Positions 10,531 to 22,090 of a DNA stretch of 64,000 nucleotides are shown in pieces. Within the stretch, counting starts at the first letter, position 1; each line of letters starts with the position of its first letter. Both the position numbers and the translations under genes were made by a program. The stretch is taken from contig NC_092656.1 of NCBI RefSeq assembly GCF_032118995.1, positions 8,809,761-8,873,760 of the forward strand, written 5' to 3'. The notes under the pieces were generated by a model. The model was not told the DNA's origin and ran no database searches. It worked only from the letters and a program-made list of their open reading frames with translations. The stretch is from Asterias amurensis (Eukaryota > Echinodermata > Asteroidea > Forcipulatida > Asteriidae).

Positions 10531-13500
10531 CTAGCTAGCAGTACTACTGGGGCTTGGGCTTGCGCTGGGCTCCGTTAACAATTCCTCCTGTAGAGAGGTG
10601 ACCAGTTGGAAACAGTCGTCTTGCGTTGCCTTGCGGCGGATGTAGTAGAGGATGTACGCCTTGCAACGCGTCACCGCCGCCTCCTGAACTGGAGATACGC
10701 TCGTGTCGTTGAAGCAAAACCACTGACCTGTTAAAAGCAGAGTGAGAAATTGTAATAATTAGTGAATAATCTAACGAAACTTTAAGGGTTTGGGTACTTA
10801 TGCCAGAACACAAACTTCCACAGGTTTATATTAAACTAACACTATACACAGTTTAGAGATAATGATGGCAGAAAGCTTCCCTTAAAAAAATGACTTGCTG
10901 AGCTGATGTAGTTTCGGGGAAGCACGTAAAAGAAATTGTTGAAAAATAATTGTTCAACGGATTTACGCAACTCTCCTAAAAACATCACTCTGTGATTTTC
11001 ACTTCACTAATGAAGCTGAAACTTCTATAGGTAAATTATATTACACACAGCTTCATTCACAGCGAGTAGGATTCATGTCATGGCAAAAAATTTGATCTTC
11101 AAAAGGTCTCAATACCCTTTTAAAAATTGATGGAATTGTAAGCTTTGCACGGTGTGGAAAATAAGATAAGAATTAACTATAAATAGTAAACTTGCAGGTA
11201 TATTACAGCCATGTACAGTAGACTCTTAATAAGAGGTCCACTGGACTAGCCCATTTTCCTTGTAATATATTCAAAGCTCCAGATATCCGATTGCGGTAAT
11301 ATCAATGCACATGTAATAGCATCAATTCAACCAAAGTTTTTCCAGTTCTACAGATTGAAAGAAATAACTTTGGTTCTTACCGTCATTCTTAGCGAAGGCA
11401 ACGTAGTGACCACACCCAGCACTGAAAATAAAACAAATACAGAAGACTGTCAGAGCACAATGAATGAAATGTCAAGCAGAACAACTATTCACAAAAGATC
11501 TTACTTACTTATTACAAACTTTGTGAACAGAATGTTTGAATTGTAAACTACATCATATTTGATTGTGGTAGATCAGAGGAATGTGCTATTTAAATCATAT
11601 ACATGACCAATCAATGGCAAGAAATAACTTGAAATTAGAAAGCCTCAACTATTCTTACAACCTTTTGTTCTAATCAACCTAATTAATTTCTTATTATACA
11701 TTTTTCGGTTGTGAAACCAAAGAGTGCCTTTTACTAAAAAATAATTCAAATAATTTATACGGCACTCTACAAGAGAACGGAGTACATCACTATCAACAAC
11801 AGAATTTAAAGATATTATTTTAGTTATTTAGATTTTTTATTATTACCTATCAATTTTTTACCTATTACTTAAATAAAAGCTAAATATTAACATAATACAA
11901 ACAACGATCTTTGCTTACAAAAGATAAAAAAGGCATACAAAATTACTCTGAATTTATTGAGTTGTTAACCACTGGTTCTTTTCAGAAGCACCACTACTCA
12001 AAACAGATGTTCACATGGTGTTACCGTAAACCACTTTTAGTTATGCTTCCACCATGCAAACTTTAAAACCCTACTTAAAATTACTCCACAAAATACATAT
12101 ATTAAAAAGAGATACACAAATGAAAAAGGGGGGGGGGGAGAAATATTTAGCAAAATTATTCATTACGAAGCCTTGAGAGATACATGTATGGAGAGATATG
12201 GAATGGAAAAACGGCAAACAAAGAATAAAGCATATTATGACAAACAGATTATAGGCTGGGAAATAGATAAGTTTTGAGTTGGTGCTGCAAGGTTGCAGTA
12301 AACGCTGTCTCTCTGAAAGCACACAGCCACCTTGTTCTACAATTTAGGGGCAAAAGCAGAAACAAATATATATATCTCAAAATAATTTCAAATAGTGAAG
12401 CCCCGTTCATGCTTCCTGCAAATGGGAAGCAAATTTTTGTTACACAATAATCGGTACGTGCTCCCTTTCCAGTTGTGGCGCAAAGAAATTTGCTTTGCAC
12501 AAAGCCTTCGCAAGAAGTATGAACCAGGCTCAAGTCAACTGTCGCTGTATAACATCACCAAGCCTAAGAAGGTTTAAAAGTGTTAACAAATCTTAGAGTC
12601 TTACCCAGATCCTTGATGAATTACCACAGCTTTGAGATCATAAATTGTACTCTCGCTGTCTGGCGATTCCTATTTACAAAAAGAAAAAATAAACAACAAT
12701 AAACCTCTTGATATTCATTCCATTCAATTCGATTTCAATTGAATTCAATTAAACTCAAATTTTATTTCATAATATTCTTCTCCAGATATAACATATATTA
12801 TACAAGTACTGAATGTTTATGAGTGCAATGGTGCAAATCTTTTCATGAGTTTAACAATGGAATATTCTTTTCAATGAGGCAGAATTTTTTTTTCTTTTCA
12901 CTTCTATGGTGATAAGGCACCATACCAAAATAGTGTTCATCCCATAGAGTTATATATAAGAACTACTGGTTTTATTATTATTATTATTATTATAAGCTGC
13001 ACTGGCCTAGTTATGTGGCCTGGCATGCGTCCATTTTGTAATTTTTTTTTAGACCGCATAGCGTGTATTTTATCATACATACACCGATGTGTACTTCATG
13101 TTCAAGTACAACGTGCATCTTAAAAAATGACGCGCATGTCTAATTGCGGTCCCGTTGCGTTTGTGCAAGCGGCATCACCAGTGCGCCCTATATTTCTTAT
13201 ACTAGGCATGCAACTCATTGGAAAAATTGATTGGGTGTACTGAATTGGGCCCTTTTTGTCTGGTTCCTCCCGCATCACCTTTTACAACAAGCAATAAAAA
13301 CACTACAGAGCCAGACTGTACAAAAAATAGTGTAGAAGGTACAATGTACGATGAGAATCGTGTCGTAGCCCCGTATTTGGCCCTCACAGTGTCTGATTCA
13401 CTTCCCTTAAACAAAAAGCAGTAAAAACACTACCGAGCCAGACTGTGCAAAAAATAGTGTAGGTGTTCTGAACAGGGATAACTTGAGTCTCCGTGACACT

Positions 13501-16500
13501 GAGTTTTTTTGTAGCAGCCTGAGTTTTTTTGTAGCGGCGAATTTCCATTTCATAAACACAGAAAACCTTGGATGAGTTACATGCCTGTTATATATAACTC
13601 TATGGTTCATTCCTACTGGTGTGAACTTACCTCTGGTTTGAGTATGTATGGCCTTAGATCAAGACCCCTGAGTGGAAACTGAACAAAGACATCAATCTTA
13701 CTCCGTAGGAAACCGGTCCATTGAAATCGCTTGATGTGCATGCACAGTACCTACAATGAAAACAGTTCATGAGTACATCGGGGTGCGTTCCATTAGCTTC
13801 CCCGCGTCAACCCCGGTCTGCCCCCGGTACGTTCGAATAGCTTTGATGTCATTACAGGGGCTCACCAGGGTCAGCCCCAAGTGCCCTGCTTGTGGAACGG
13901 GATCGAGGTGCATGACGACACCACGAGAGGAAGAGTGGTCGTTCGTTTAGCTCTTGTCAGGGGCTCACTCGTGTGAGCACCGTGGGGTAGACCCATGGAA
14001 GCTATTCGAACGCACCCACAATATTTCAAACAGGGTCATACACAAATAAATTTCTTACAGGATTCTAGAATAGTGTTTTGCAAAGGCATCCCAGCCTACA
14101 AGCTTTTGCTTTAATGGGCCATGCCTCCATACAGTTTTCAGTCTTGTAAAATCCTATTGTTTGTATTTGTATATTGTGTTTGTATGGAAATAAATGTTGA
14201 TTGATTTGATTTGATTTGATTTGGGAATAAGCTTGAACACTTACATTAGGCAACTTGCGAAACCAGAACTTCTTTGTGGAGGGTTGTCTCTTCTGGCAGT
14301 TTGTACACATGTAATGCTCAGACTCGGCAAGCTCCTCAACCTCAGTGAAGCTCTGTAGACAATCTGAAGAGAATCGAACCAAGGACATGGCAACTTGATA
14401 GTTAGCTAAAACTTACCATCATCTAAAGAACACCAGATCATAATGACCAAAACGTAGAGTTGCAAGCCACTGACTCTATAAAGGCAGTGGACACTATTGG
14501 TAATTACTCAAAACAATTATCAGCATAAAACCTCACTTGGTAACGAGTAATGGGAGAGGTTGATAGTATAAAGCATTGTGAGAAACGGCTCCCTCTCAAG
14601 AGGCGTAGTTTTCGAGAAAGAAGTAATTTTTCCACGAATTTGATTTCGAGACCTCAAGTTTAGAATTTGAGGTCTCGAAATCAAGCACACAACTTTGTGT
14701 GACAAGGGTGTTGTTTCTTTCATCTTGCAACTCCGATGACCAATCGAGCTCAAATTTTCACAGGTTTGTTATTTTATGCATATGTTGGGAAGACTGGCCT
14801 TTGACAATTACCAATAGTGTCCAGTGTCTTTAATCAGAACCTAGGAGATCTCATTCAAATAGTCACTGAGATGCCAGTCTAGACCAGGCTAGACTCTACT
14901 GTGGTTAGATGGCTGATGCCATGACCGCATGAGTTGTGTAATAATGAGGTGTGGGATGTTTGTCTGACAACCAGATATTTTTAGCAAAAGTGACGTCGAT
15001 ACTGTGGAGTGCTACTTAAAAGATGATGACAGTGTGCGTCGGGGCTCTTACCTTGTATCCGGCATAGCCGTGATCCATCTTTTGACTTGCTTCTAGACCT
15101 GAAACGCTGGGGTATATCTAGCGATACATCTGTAAATAAGCGAAAGAAAATTTTTAACATCGACTACTCATAATGGCGCCTTAACCATTTATGGTATCAG
15201 TAACCGATACTACCCTGGCTTGAGTGTCTCTCCTTAAAGGCACTGGACACTATTGGTAATTACTCAAAAATAATTGTTAGCACACAAACTTCCTAGGTAA
15301 TGAGCAAGAGAGAGTGTACAAAATGTGAGAAACGACTCCCTCTGAAAGTTTCTGAATAAGAGGTAATTTCTCAATCCAAAAATAAAAGGCCTGAAGCCTT
15401 TTATTATGCATCTGAAAGCACAGAAATTTGTGCAAAAAACAAGGGTGTTTTTCTTTCATTATTCTCTTGCATCTGTGTTGACCAATTTAGTAAAAATTTT
15501 CAGAGATTTGTTATTTTATGCATATGTAGGGATACACTAAGTGAGAATACTTGTCTTTGACAACTACCAAAGGTGTCCAGTGCTTTTAACCTAAAACTAT
15601 AGGCTGTGCACATCATTTGCAAGAAGAAGAATGCTGGAAATGAGTAACAGGAAAAGAGCTTTCTCTAGAAGACGATCAGAGCATACTGATCGATCAGAGC
15701 ATACTGATCGAAACGTCAAGTTGAAACCAATGGTTCTTTTCAAAACCACCCCAACTCATTTAGAGAAAATCATTACATGGTGTTACTGCAAACATTTCCA
15801 TACTACGAAAAGAAACAAAACAGTTTGAAATATAATCATGGACTCACCTAGGAATGGATCAATCTTCTTGTAGAAGCTTTCACACACAACACAATGGACC
15901 TGACTGAGTAGCAGGCCGCCGAACATGAAAGTCACTATAGTACTGGTTCCGTTCGTCTGTCGTCTTGGGTTACCAGGCCACAGGGTACCTTGCAGCTCAG
16001 TGTGTAGTCTGTCTAGAAGATAACGCATGAACTCGTGGGCGTCCTGCTGTTGGTAACCTCTTCAAGTGTGTAGATAATAATGATACATGTAGTTACAACG
16101 TTTATGAAACGCTTAATATTTTTGTATCTAAGCAAAAATAAGTGGGGCACCAGCCACAACAATGCAAACTTTAAGTAATTTTGGCCGGTAACCTGTTTCT
16201 GCTAAGCAATACTATTCTCTGCTTAGCAAGTTTTTGTGCTTGAAACTGGGCCCTGCTGTTTTTGAGTGCCAGATGTGAGTGAGGACATGGTACCCTCCAG
16301 AGTAAGATGACAGATGTTAACTGGCACTTCTCCTTAAAGCAGAGTCCAGCAACACTTGCACGACTCCCGGCAACAATCGTCAATGCATAGATTTCAGTTT
16401 TTGTTGGTTTCTTCAGGAATTGCTTTTTTTTAATAAGATATGAGGATATTTAGGGTCAACAGGAATAAAGGGATTGGGTTCACAACAGGGTCCTGTGAAA

Positions 16501-19500
16501 TTAATGGTATAAATATTAAATATTATTTAAGTTTTGAATTGATAATTAGATCAAGAGTTAGTCATTTGCCTCTTCCCATTTTCCTACCTGAATCTTGGAA
16601 AGATTTTCCACATGACGGAGAAGAGCGAGTCTGGAGAGATTGCGGACTGTCCACCCTGCCACAGAGCACACAGCGTCTTCCTCACCTCTTCCACAAGAGA
16701 TCTATCGAACAAAAAGGTGCAAACATGTCATTGTTGCAAAACATTTGTGACATGACCTGAAATAAATGGCTGTGAAATTGCCAAATTTCCTCAGATTTTG
16801 TCCGCCCAGTTTTTAGAACTTGGGTTTGATAACTTAAAAATGGGCTGCATATATCTTATAGGACTAAAATAATCGAAAGGTTCCAAAAACTAAAGGTATA
16901 CTTTGCAAAGGTATACAGGTCTGTATGCGCATTGATACGTTTATTGTGAAATGCGCTATGTAAGAACTTGTTATTAAGAAGTTGTTACTATGCTTGGTTT
17001 TTGAAAGGGCAAGGGCACCACTGGGCACCATGGCAATGACCATGGGGCACAGAGGCAATCGCCTGAGGAATCCTCAATCTGTTTTCAATCTACCAATACT
17101 TACACATCGTCATGTTTGAGGTTTCTTGTGTTGTAGATTCGCTTGCCAGCCGACTTGCCATTCCTCAACTCGACAGCCGGCAGATCTTTGAAGTAGCAGC
17201 AAAACTGGTGTATGTTACTGTAGACAGAAAGAGGAAAAAAACAAGAGAGGTGGTTAGAAGAAAATTTTCATCAGGCTGTCAAAAGAGCGATAACAACAAA
17301 GAACTACACTAAGAAGTGTTATCCCAGTAAGAACCTTCCAACTTCTTATCAAATAAGGTTGTCGCACTATTAAGTCCTCATACAAACATTGGTTTGACGT
17401 CTATTATTATGAATGCAAAAGTCAAAAAGTTGTGTTTCAGTAATAAGTCGACAGTTTATAGGATTTGAGGCATTGCATGGTGAGGTATCAATATTTGGTT
17501 TGCGGTTACACCATGTGTGTATCTACTTGCCAGGGAGAGTTTGTTCTTAGAGAACTGTCTTACTTAATTCGACAGTACTTATTCTAGTCAATGAAGAAAT
17601 CAGTGGTTAGCTTGGAGATTTGAACCAACAACCTTGTGATTGCAAGTCCTGCTGGACCACTGGTCCACTCTGCATGAACATGAACATGCAACAACATCAT
17701 ATCATGGTGTCCATTGACTTTGAGTGTACATCCAGTTTATTTTTAAAGGAACGTTACAGAATTGGTAAGAAACAAAAATCGTGAAGTTTCAGATTTACAT
17801 AAAACTTACAAGGTCCAATTATGATGATAGTAGAGAACATCCCTTGAAATATTTCTGTCTGAAATGTCATATTTGATGAGAAATAAATAATCTAACTTCG
17901 CGGTTGGAGCGTTTTATTCATTGGGGCCTCGCGTTCGTGCTCAGGATGTCAGACGAGAGAACAGAAGCCTGAAGCCAAATACAAAGCTAAAGCCGTGGAT
18001 TCAAAAAGGGCTAATGACTGAACCTAAACACTTTTTCTTTTACTTCATCTCAAAGTTTTCCCTTTGCACTCACCTGAGGGACTGAAGTACTGCATTCATG
18101 AAACACGTGTTGCCCAGGTTTCTTAGACCAGGAATGGAAGGTTTCGTCTGAATGGAGGAAAAGGAAACACTCAAAAACCAAACACCACAAGGGCCTGATT
18201 AAAGGCACTGGACACTAATGGTAATTACTCAAAATAATTGTTAGCATAAAAACTTACTTAGTAATAAGTGCTGAAGAGCTTTTGATATTATAAACGTTGT
18301 TGGAAATTACACCCTTTGAAGTAATGTAGCAGGGATTCAACCTTTGCTTTTGCGTGTTGGACTCCACCTTATCAGGCATTTTTTACTTTCACAGCTAGCG
18401 CAGAAATTTTGCGCTTGCACAGTAAGTGGAGAGTGGTAATGAAAAGGGCAGAATTCGGCGATAAACCAAGAAAATTGGGCCCTGGTTCATTTTGGAACCA
18501 TCATTACTCAAAAGAGAGATAAAACTACATGGGGTTTACCAAAAAATTCTTTAGTTGTTGTCTTTTTATCATGCAAACCTTGAAGTATTATTTATTCCTT
18601 ACATTATGTGTGGCTAGTTTTCTTACATTATTAGTGGCTAGTTTTTTCTTTGGTGGTCCTTCCTCGTCTCCATCGCTGACATGATCTTTGGAATTTTTTA
18701 GTCGTTTGTTATCAAGTTGAGCACTACAAAAACAAAACAGTGAAAACAAGTTAGTTTGCTCAGCTTATTATGCCTCATCTAAATATTGTCCCTAGAATGA
18801 AGAATTAAGCGACTTAAAAAAAAAATACACCTAAACAGCTTTGGACAGCTGCATCTTGGCCCAAACTAGGCCCGTATCTCAAGTGTATATTATGTTACCA
18901 ACTGAATAGATGGAATCACTTACCTAGCTATGTCTTGCAAGATCTGCCTGATTTGTTGGACTGCCCCAGCTTTTGTGTCATTCACGACAAACTCATCACA
19001 TTCGTAGCTGAGAAAGTCAAACATAAACAGAAACACAATTGGTAATTGCTGTATACATAATTTCACAGTCTGCCTATTGCCTTGGGCACAATCTCCTAGT
19101 TGGTTAAGCAGAGAATGATGCTTAGCAATTGTTTTCTGCTCAGCCAGTTTTTACTGGGAACCAGTCATAAACTGTATACATAACAGGGCATTTCGGCAGG
19201 TAACCTTTCTCTGCTAAGCAAAATTTTTCTGTGCTAAGCATTTGTAAAATTTAAGTCTTAACTGTCTGCCCTCATCGGTAACCTATTACTCCTGGGTGAT
19301 GAAAAGGAATTATAGTTGATTCCCTTGGCGAAAAAGTGTCACAACCAGGATTCGATTCCACACTCGGGCCTATGGAACCCGAGTTTGATGCTCTAAATCA
19401 CTCAGCCAAAAAATCACCTCCACTGAGTTCAAAAGAGGCAAATCATTGGACGATAACTGTTCTGTGTGCATAACAAATGTGCACGACCTCAGCGTCCTTG

Positions 19501-21768
19501 TAGCATTTTGCGTTAAAATGCAAGGGGTCTGTAACCCTTTTTTAGTTATGGCAGACACTATAGGAGTGCACTGTTTGGTTTGGGGTATACAACCAAATTT
19601 ACCCAAACCCAATAGTTTCATATGAATGTGTACACCATATCTCAAAATGGCTTATTAGAAAAGCTTCACTAAAGATTTCAAAAAAGATCATTACCAAAAA
19701 ACACTTAGGTTTTCACAATTGATGCATACACTGTGTTGACACTCTTCAAAATGTTTCTTGGCGTGGCCGTTGACATACCTGGAACAGAAAGAAAGAAAAA
19801 AACATTACCCAAAAATGAAGTTTTGTTTATGTGAAATTGAAAGTAAAATTTGAAATACGCATTCGTGCGCATCAGGCTAATGCACTAGCTTGTGCATGGG
19901 GAGAACCTTGCCACGGTAGAAATCCTGTGTATACTGAGACCAGCTATTGCTCCATTATTGGTTTATGTTTTACCCCACACCAATGTAAGATAAAATACTC
20001 ACAGGCTTTCTTCATGCAGGGATAATACAGGCTGTATTATATTTAGCCCATGGGAAAAAGTATGAACATGTGGTTTGGGGTTGTACAAAGAAAAATTTAC
20101 TAGTGAATTTGTCCTTGTACAATCGTAAATCACATTTTTGTTATTACACTTTATTGAGTACATACAAGGGCTGACCGACATGGTGTAGGCTGTCCATTTA
20201 ATCACAATTTTATTGATTTTTCCTAGCAGGCATGAAATTACACTAGGGCCACAGTGGCCATTGTCTCCATTGTCCCTGGTATTGGCCTTAGTGCCCCTTC
20301 AAAGGTGTTCCATAGACTTTTACAGCATAAGTGCCCTCCACAAAATGAAAATGGCCCAAGCCCTCTCAACGATGAAATGTCAGGCCTGTTCAGGGTCAAC
20401 AAGGTCACACTCAGAAAGATGGAAGACTATCATGCCAGATAATGTAAACATAAAACATTTTTTTAAATAATATTTTTTTTACCGTCCACAAGCGATGATG
20501 CCACATGATAAACACATCCAGGGACTTTTGCTGGACCTGCAACCTGTTGGGAAGTAGACAACAAAATAAAGACAATAATTGTTGTGTTCAGCATTTACTG
20601 TTGGCAGCTGGATCAGGGCCCAATTTCATGGCTCTGCTTACCGTAAGCACAAAATCGGCGCTTACAGATGCAGGGAATTATGTGCTTACGGCAAGCGTAT
20701 TTCACAGGTTAGCGACGAATTTTGGCTTCTTTTGCGCGTGCGTACGCCACATACTAGGGATCTTACAAGGCTAGCACAGAAATTCGGCGCCTGCATATAA
20801 GCGGGGCTCGGTGATTGTAAGCGCAAAATTCGGCAATAAGCAGAGCCATGAAATTGGGCCCTGGTCTCAATGCTCTCATCAGAGCATAACATGAAGAGAG
20901 AAAACAATGAAGAAATTTAAGTTTTTTTATTTTTTTTTAAACATTTACGATCCTGCCATCGCTTTTTTACCCATTTCGACCAAAAGGAATATCTCTTTGA
21001 TGTAAATTACTAATTTTTTTCATAGGGGGCGTATAATAATGAATGAAAAAGGGGATATGGAAATGTTTCCCTTTCATATAAAAATCATAGTTTTAAATTA
21101 ATAAAAATGTTAATTAAAAGTAATTGTTAAAGCCATTGGACCCTTTCGGTACAGAAAAAAAAAAAAAAATTCACAGATTTACAAATAACTTACAGGGTTT
21201 ACAGAAGGTAGTGGTGAAATACTTCTCTTGAAATATTATTCCATGAATATTGAAATGCTTTACTTTTTGAGAAAACAGTAAAACAATATCAATTCTCGTT
21301 AACGAGAATTACGGATTTATTTTAAACACATGTCATGACACGGCGAAACGCGCGGATACAAGGGTGGGTTTTCCCGTTAGTTTCTCCCGACTCCGATGAC
21401 CGATTTAGCCCAAATGTCACAGGTTTGTTATTTGGGATCGATCCGTTATTTGATATAGAAGTTGTGATACACGAAGTGTGGGCCTTGGACAATACTGTTT
21501 ACCGAAAGGGTCCAATGGCTTAAAGTAAGACTCAATTTCAAGAGGTTTAATTTTGTACATCAACATATTTTTTGTATGATGAGCCATAAAATATCTTAAT
21601 GGTGCAAAAATTAAGATGCAAACTAAGATCCGAGAAAGAAACACAACAAAATGTTTACTTACCTGCACAAACCCAAGTTGTCAAAATCTCTCCATTATTG
21701 GTTTTTCTAGTGACCGGTAAAGCAGCAACTCCCTGTTTCACACTGTTCACCAGATGTGGGCACTCCAT
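10531..21768 (-). CDS. USP3: Ubiquitin carboxyl-terminal hydrolase 3 (USP3), complete, 15 coding exons
   Basis: Cysteine protease of the USP family that removes ubiquitin from proteins; vertebrate USP3 acts in the nucleus on mono-ubiquitinated histones H2A and H2B (family knowledge). CDS exons in transcript order: 21663-21768, 20483-20543, 19695-19778, 18924-19007, 18627-18723, 18074-18147, 17104-17217, 16588-16701, 15848-16059, 15052-15129, 14245-14363, 13631-13750, 12605-12669, 11381-11421, 10531-10727. All phases join, giving 1566 nt or 521 residues; human USP3 has 520. The protein begins MECPHL exactly as in human, and an in-frame TGA at 21781-21783 fixes the start. Residues 1-90 form the zf-UBP and 145-510 the USP domain. 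The tail is Ser/Pro-rich and ends at TAG 10531-10533. It lies head to head with NEDD4. Confidence 0.95.
10786..11119. mobile_element. TTAA MITE, family GGGTTTGGGTAC
   Basis: Lies in USP3 intron 14. Begins GGGTTTGGGTACTT after TTAA (10782-10785) and ends AATACCCT before TTAA. The interior reads GATAATGATGGCAGAAAGC and CTCTGTGATTTTCAC. Related copies are at 29919-30261 and about 58316-58630. Confidence 0.7.
11430..12600. other. USP3 intron 13, A+T-rich
   Basis: No clear mobile element boundary. About 11965-12040 shows the dispersed motif CTGGTTCTTTTCAGAAGCACCACTACTC...CATGGTGTTACCGTAAACC, also seen at 15700-15800, 18490-18560 and 38140-38235. A pair of short diverged GCTTCCTGCAAATG-type repeats lies near 12405-12535; a related motif occurs at 31970-32360. 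Confidence 0.4.
12943..13604. mobile_element. hAT-like non-autonomous element, long member
   Basis: Termini CATAGAGTTATATATAAGAA and its complement ...TTATATATAACTCTATG. Flanks GTTCATCC (12935-12942) and GTTCATTC (13605-13612) are an 8-bp target duplication with one mismatch. The interior holds a (TTAT)n/(ATT)n tract, CATCACCAGTGCGCCCT and a two-copy 55-bp direct repeat (CAGACTGTACAAAAAATAGTG near 13310 and 13440). The short sibling is at 41405-41628. Lies in USP3 intron 12. Confidence 0.7.
13781..14017. mobile_element. Foldback MITE, GGGTGCGTTC termini
   Basis: Left GGGTGCGTTCCATTAGCTTC and right GGAAGCTATTCGAACGCACCC are imperfect inverted repeats. The interior repeats the palindromic theme AGGGGCTCACC/AGGGGCTCACT. 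Lies in USP3 intron 11. I could not define a target duplication. Confidence 0.65.
14482..14829. mobile_element. MITE family 1
   Basis: Termini AGGCAGTGGACACTATTGG and ACCAATAGTGTCCAGTGTCT, right TTAA at 14830-14833, left flank ATAA (mutated). Inverted core GACCTCAAGTTTAGAATTTG at its centre. Lies in USP3 intron 10. Confidence 0.85.
15238..15585. mobile_element. MITE family 1, diverged
   Basis: TTAA at 15234-15237 and 15586-15589 flank AGGCACTGGACACTATTGG and CAAAGGTGTCCAGTGCT. A central AAAAGGCCTGAAGCCTTTTA palindrome replaces the usual core. Lies in USP3 intron 9. Confidence 0.85.
15655..15830 (-). repeat. Dispersed hairpin-bearing repeat with local duplication
   Basis: Carries CGATCAGAGCATACTGATCG twice in tandem, followed by AAACGTCAAGTTGAAACC and GTTCTTTTCAAAACCACC. 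The same block, in reverse and single-copy, lies at 38140-38235. The hairpin next to GAAAC is suggestive of a small structured RNA motif but the core is not clear enough to name. Confidence 0.5.
16150..16262. repeat. GGGCCC-type foldback fragment
   Basis: GGGGCACCAGCCACAACAATGC ... CTGCTTAGCAAGTTTTTGTGCTT then AACTGGGCCCTG: one arm of the family seen whole at 56920-57100 and 59086-59250. Lies in USP3 intron 8. Confidence 0.55.
17595..17670 (-). repeat. tRNA-like SINE head
   Basis: On the minus strand: GTGGACCAGTGGTCCAGCAG, TTGCAATCACAAGG, then GGTTCAAATCTCC as a B-box. It lacks a closed acceptor stem, so it is a SINE head rather than a tRNA gene. A related unit is at 49735-49807. Confidence 0.5.
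17745..17950. repeat. Left part of a TTAA-type MITE related to family 6
   Basis: Shares TTCAGATTTACATAAAACTTACA, TGATGATAGTAGAGAACATCCCTTG and AAATATT with the elements at 21131-21519 and 42713-42967, but the right end is not found. Lies in USP3 intron 6. Confidence 0.45.
18203..18330. mobile_element. MITE family 1, left half only
   Basis: TTAA at 18199-18202 then AGGCACTGGACACTAATGG; the match fades near ACACCCTTTGAAGTAATG and no right end follows. Lies in USP3 intron 5. Confidence 0.65.
18601..18651 (-). promoter_or_regulatory. USP3: Duplicated splice donor of USP3 exon 5, in frame
   Basis: The last 24 bases of exon 5 with its donor (AAACTAGCCACTAATAAT|gtaag) are repeated immediately downstream as AAACTAGCCACACATAAT|gtaag. 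Use of the first donor ends the exon at 18627; use of the second ends it at 18603 and adds exactly eight codons (VRKLATHN). Both donors have consensus GTAAG. The affected segment is the basic linker (PPKKKLA) between the zinc finger and the protease domain. Confidence 0.75.
19258..19400 (-). mobile_element. tRNA-derived SINE, reverse orientation
   Basis: Same unit as 4725-4870: CTGCCCTCATCGGTAACC, CCTGGGTGATGAAAAG, then a reverse B-box (CAGGATTCGATTCC) and reverse A-box region (CTAAATCACTCAGCC). Lies in USP3 intron 3. Confidence 0.6.
20225..20430 (+). repeat. Dispersed low-copy repeat (GTGCCCCTTCAAA type)
   Basis: Shares CATTGTCCCTGGTATTGGCC, GTGCCCCTTCAAAGGTGTTCC and CCCTCTCAACGATGAAAT with 36200-36360, and in diverged form with 27700-27900 and 28165-28395. 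Nature unknown; no termini identified. Lies in USP3 intron 2. Confidence 0.5.
20615..20862. mobile_element. Foldback element CAGGGCCCAATTTCATGGC
   Basis: Left AGGGCCCAATTTCATGGCTC and right GAGCCATGAAATTGGGCCCT are perfect inverted repeats; the arms pair further through GTAAGCACAAAATCGGCGCT. CAGGG/CCCTG ends recall hAT elements, but I found no 8-bp duplication. Lies in USP3 intron 1. Copies at 53877-54133 and 55689-55938. Confidence 0.75.
21131..21519. mobile_element. TTAA MITE family 6 (AGCCATTGGACCCTTT)
   Basis: TTAA at 21127-21130 and 21520-21523 bracket AGCCATTGGACCCTTTCGGT and ACCGAAAGGGTCCAATGGCT, perfect 20-bp inverted termini. The centre carries TTCTCGTTAACGAGAA. Lies in USP3 intron 1, 140 bases from exon 1. 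A shorter copy is at 42713-42967. Confidence 0.85.
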
Positions 21769-21783
21769 AGCAAGTGAAACTCA

Positions 21784-22090
21784 TCCAAAATAGAGAACTA
21801 CAAGATCTAGCTAGCCGGTCAATGTATGCAAATGCCCGGCGTTACACACAAACACCGGCGGACAATGCCACACAGAACGAGAAGCTTGCCCCGGCCGCAC
21901 GGCCTCGTGAGCTAGCTAGCTAGGCCGGGGAAACACACGGTGCACAGTGGGTGCTTTTCTTCCGGCTACTTTCAATGGTCGAGTGTAGTGTGTGCACACC
22001 ACACGTAGATGGCTATGACCTCACCGCAATACGCAGTACAATGTACGTAACGTGTGTTGTTGCAACGAATGAGGGTTTATAACTCGGATG
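21784..22090 (-). promoter_or_regulatory. Probable USP3 promoter / 5' UTR region
   Basis: A local rise in G+C and CpG directly upstream of the USP3 start (CCGGCG, GGCCGGGG, CCCCGGCCGCACGG) stands out from A+T-rich surroundings. Inverted GCTAGCTAG/CTAGCTAGC motifs lie near 21810 and 21910. No TATA box is obvious, as in many CpG promoters. The exact transcription start cannot be read from sequence. Confidence 0.5.

Larger units (their letters stand above)
10531..18147 (-). other. USP3: USP3 catalytic domain (exons 6-15)
   Basis: The Cys box GLRNLGNTCFMNAVLQSL gives nucleophile C159. The QQD box is GYQQQDAHEFMRYLLD at residues 246-261. The structural Zn ribbon is CVVC in exon 9 and CTNC in exon 11. 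LCMHIKRFQW follows in exon 12. The His box GCGHYVAF gives H448, and WFCFND at 459-464 supplies the third catalytic position. All catalytic residues are present, so the enzyme looks active. The strands and order match human USP3 throughout. Confidence 0.9.
18924..21768 (-). other. USP3: USP3 zf-UBP ubiquitin-tail binding domain (exons 1-4)
   Basis: Zinc-ligand pattern visible: C3 and H5 (MECPH), C34 and C37 (CAGC), C46 and C49 (CLSC), C54, H61 and H65 (GHAKKH), H71, C74 and C77, C84 and C87 (CYEC). The order matches human USP3 (CSVC, CLTC, GRYVNGHAKKH, CYRC). The loop between GHAKKH and the next CxxC is about 15 residues shorter than in human. Exon 2 must start at 20543 (acceptor cccaacag); two nearer AGs would break the frame or lose the second Cys of CAGC. 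The domain is expected to bind the free C-terminus of ubiquitin. Confidence 0.85.

Noticed and set aside
20536-20543. Alternative acceptors for USP3 exon 2 (ttgcag and gtccag just inside the exon)
   Set aside because: The first breaks frame. The second keeps frame but removes GCRSS and the second Cys of CAGC, a zinc ligand conserved in USP3.
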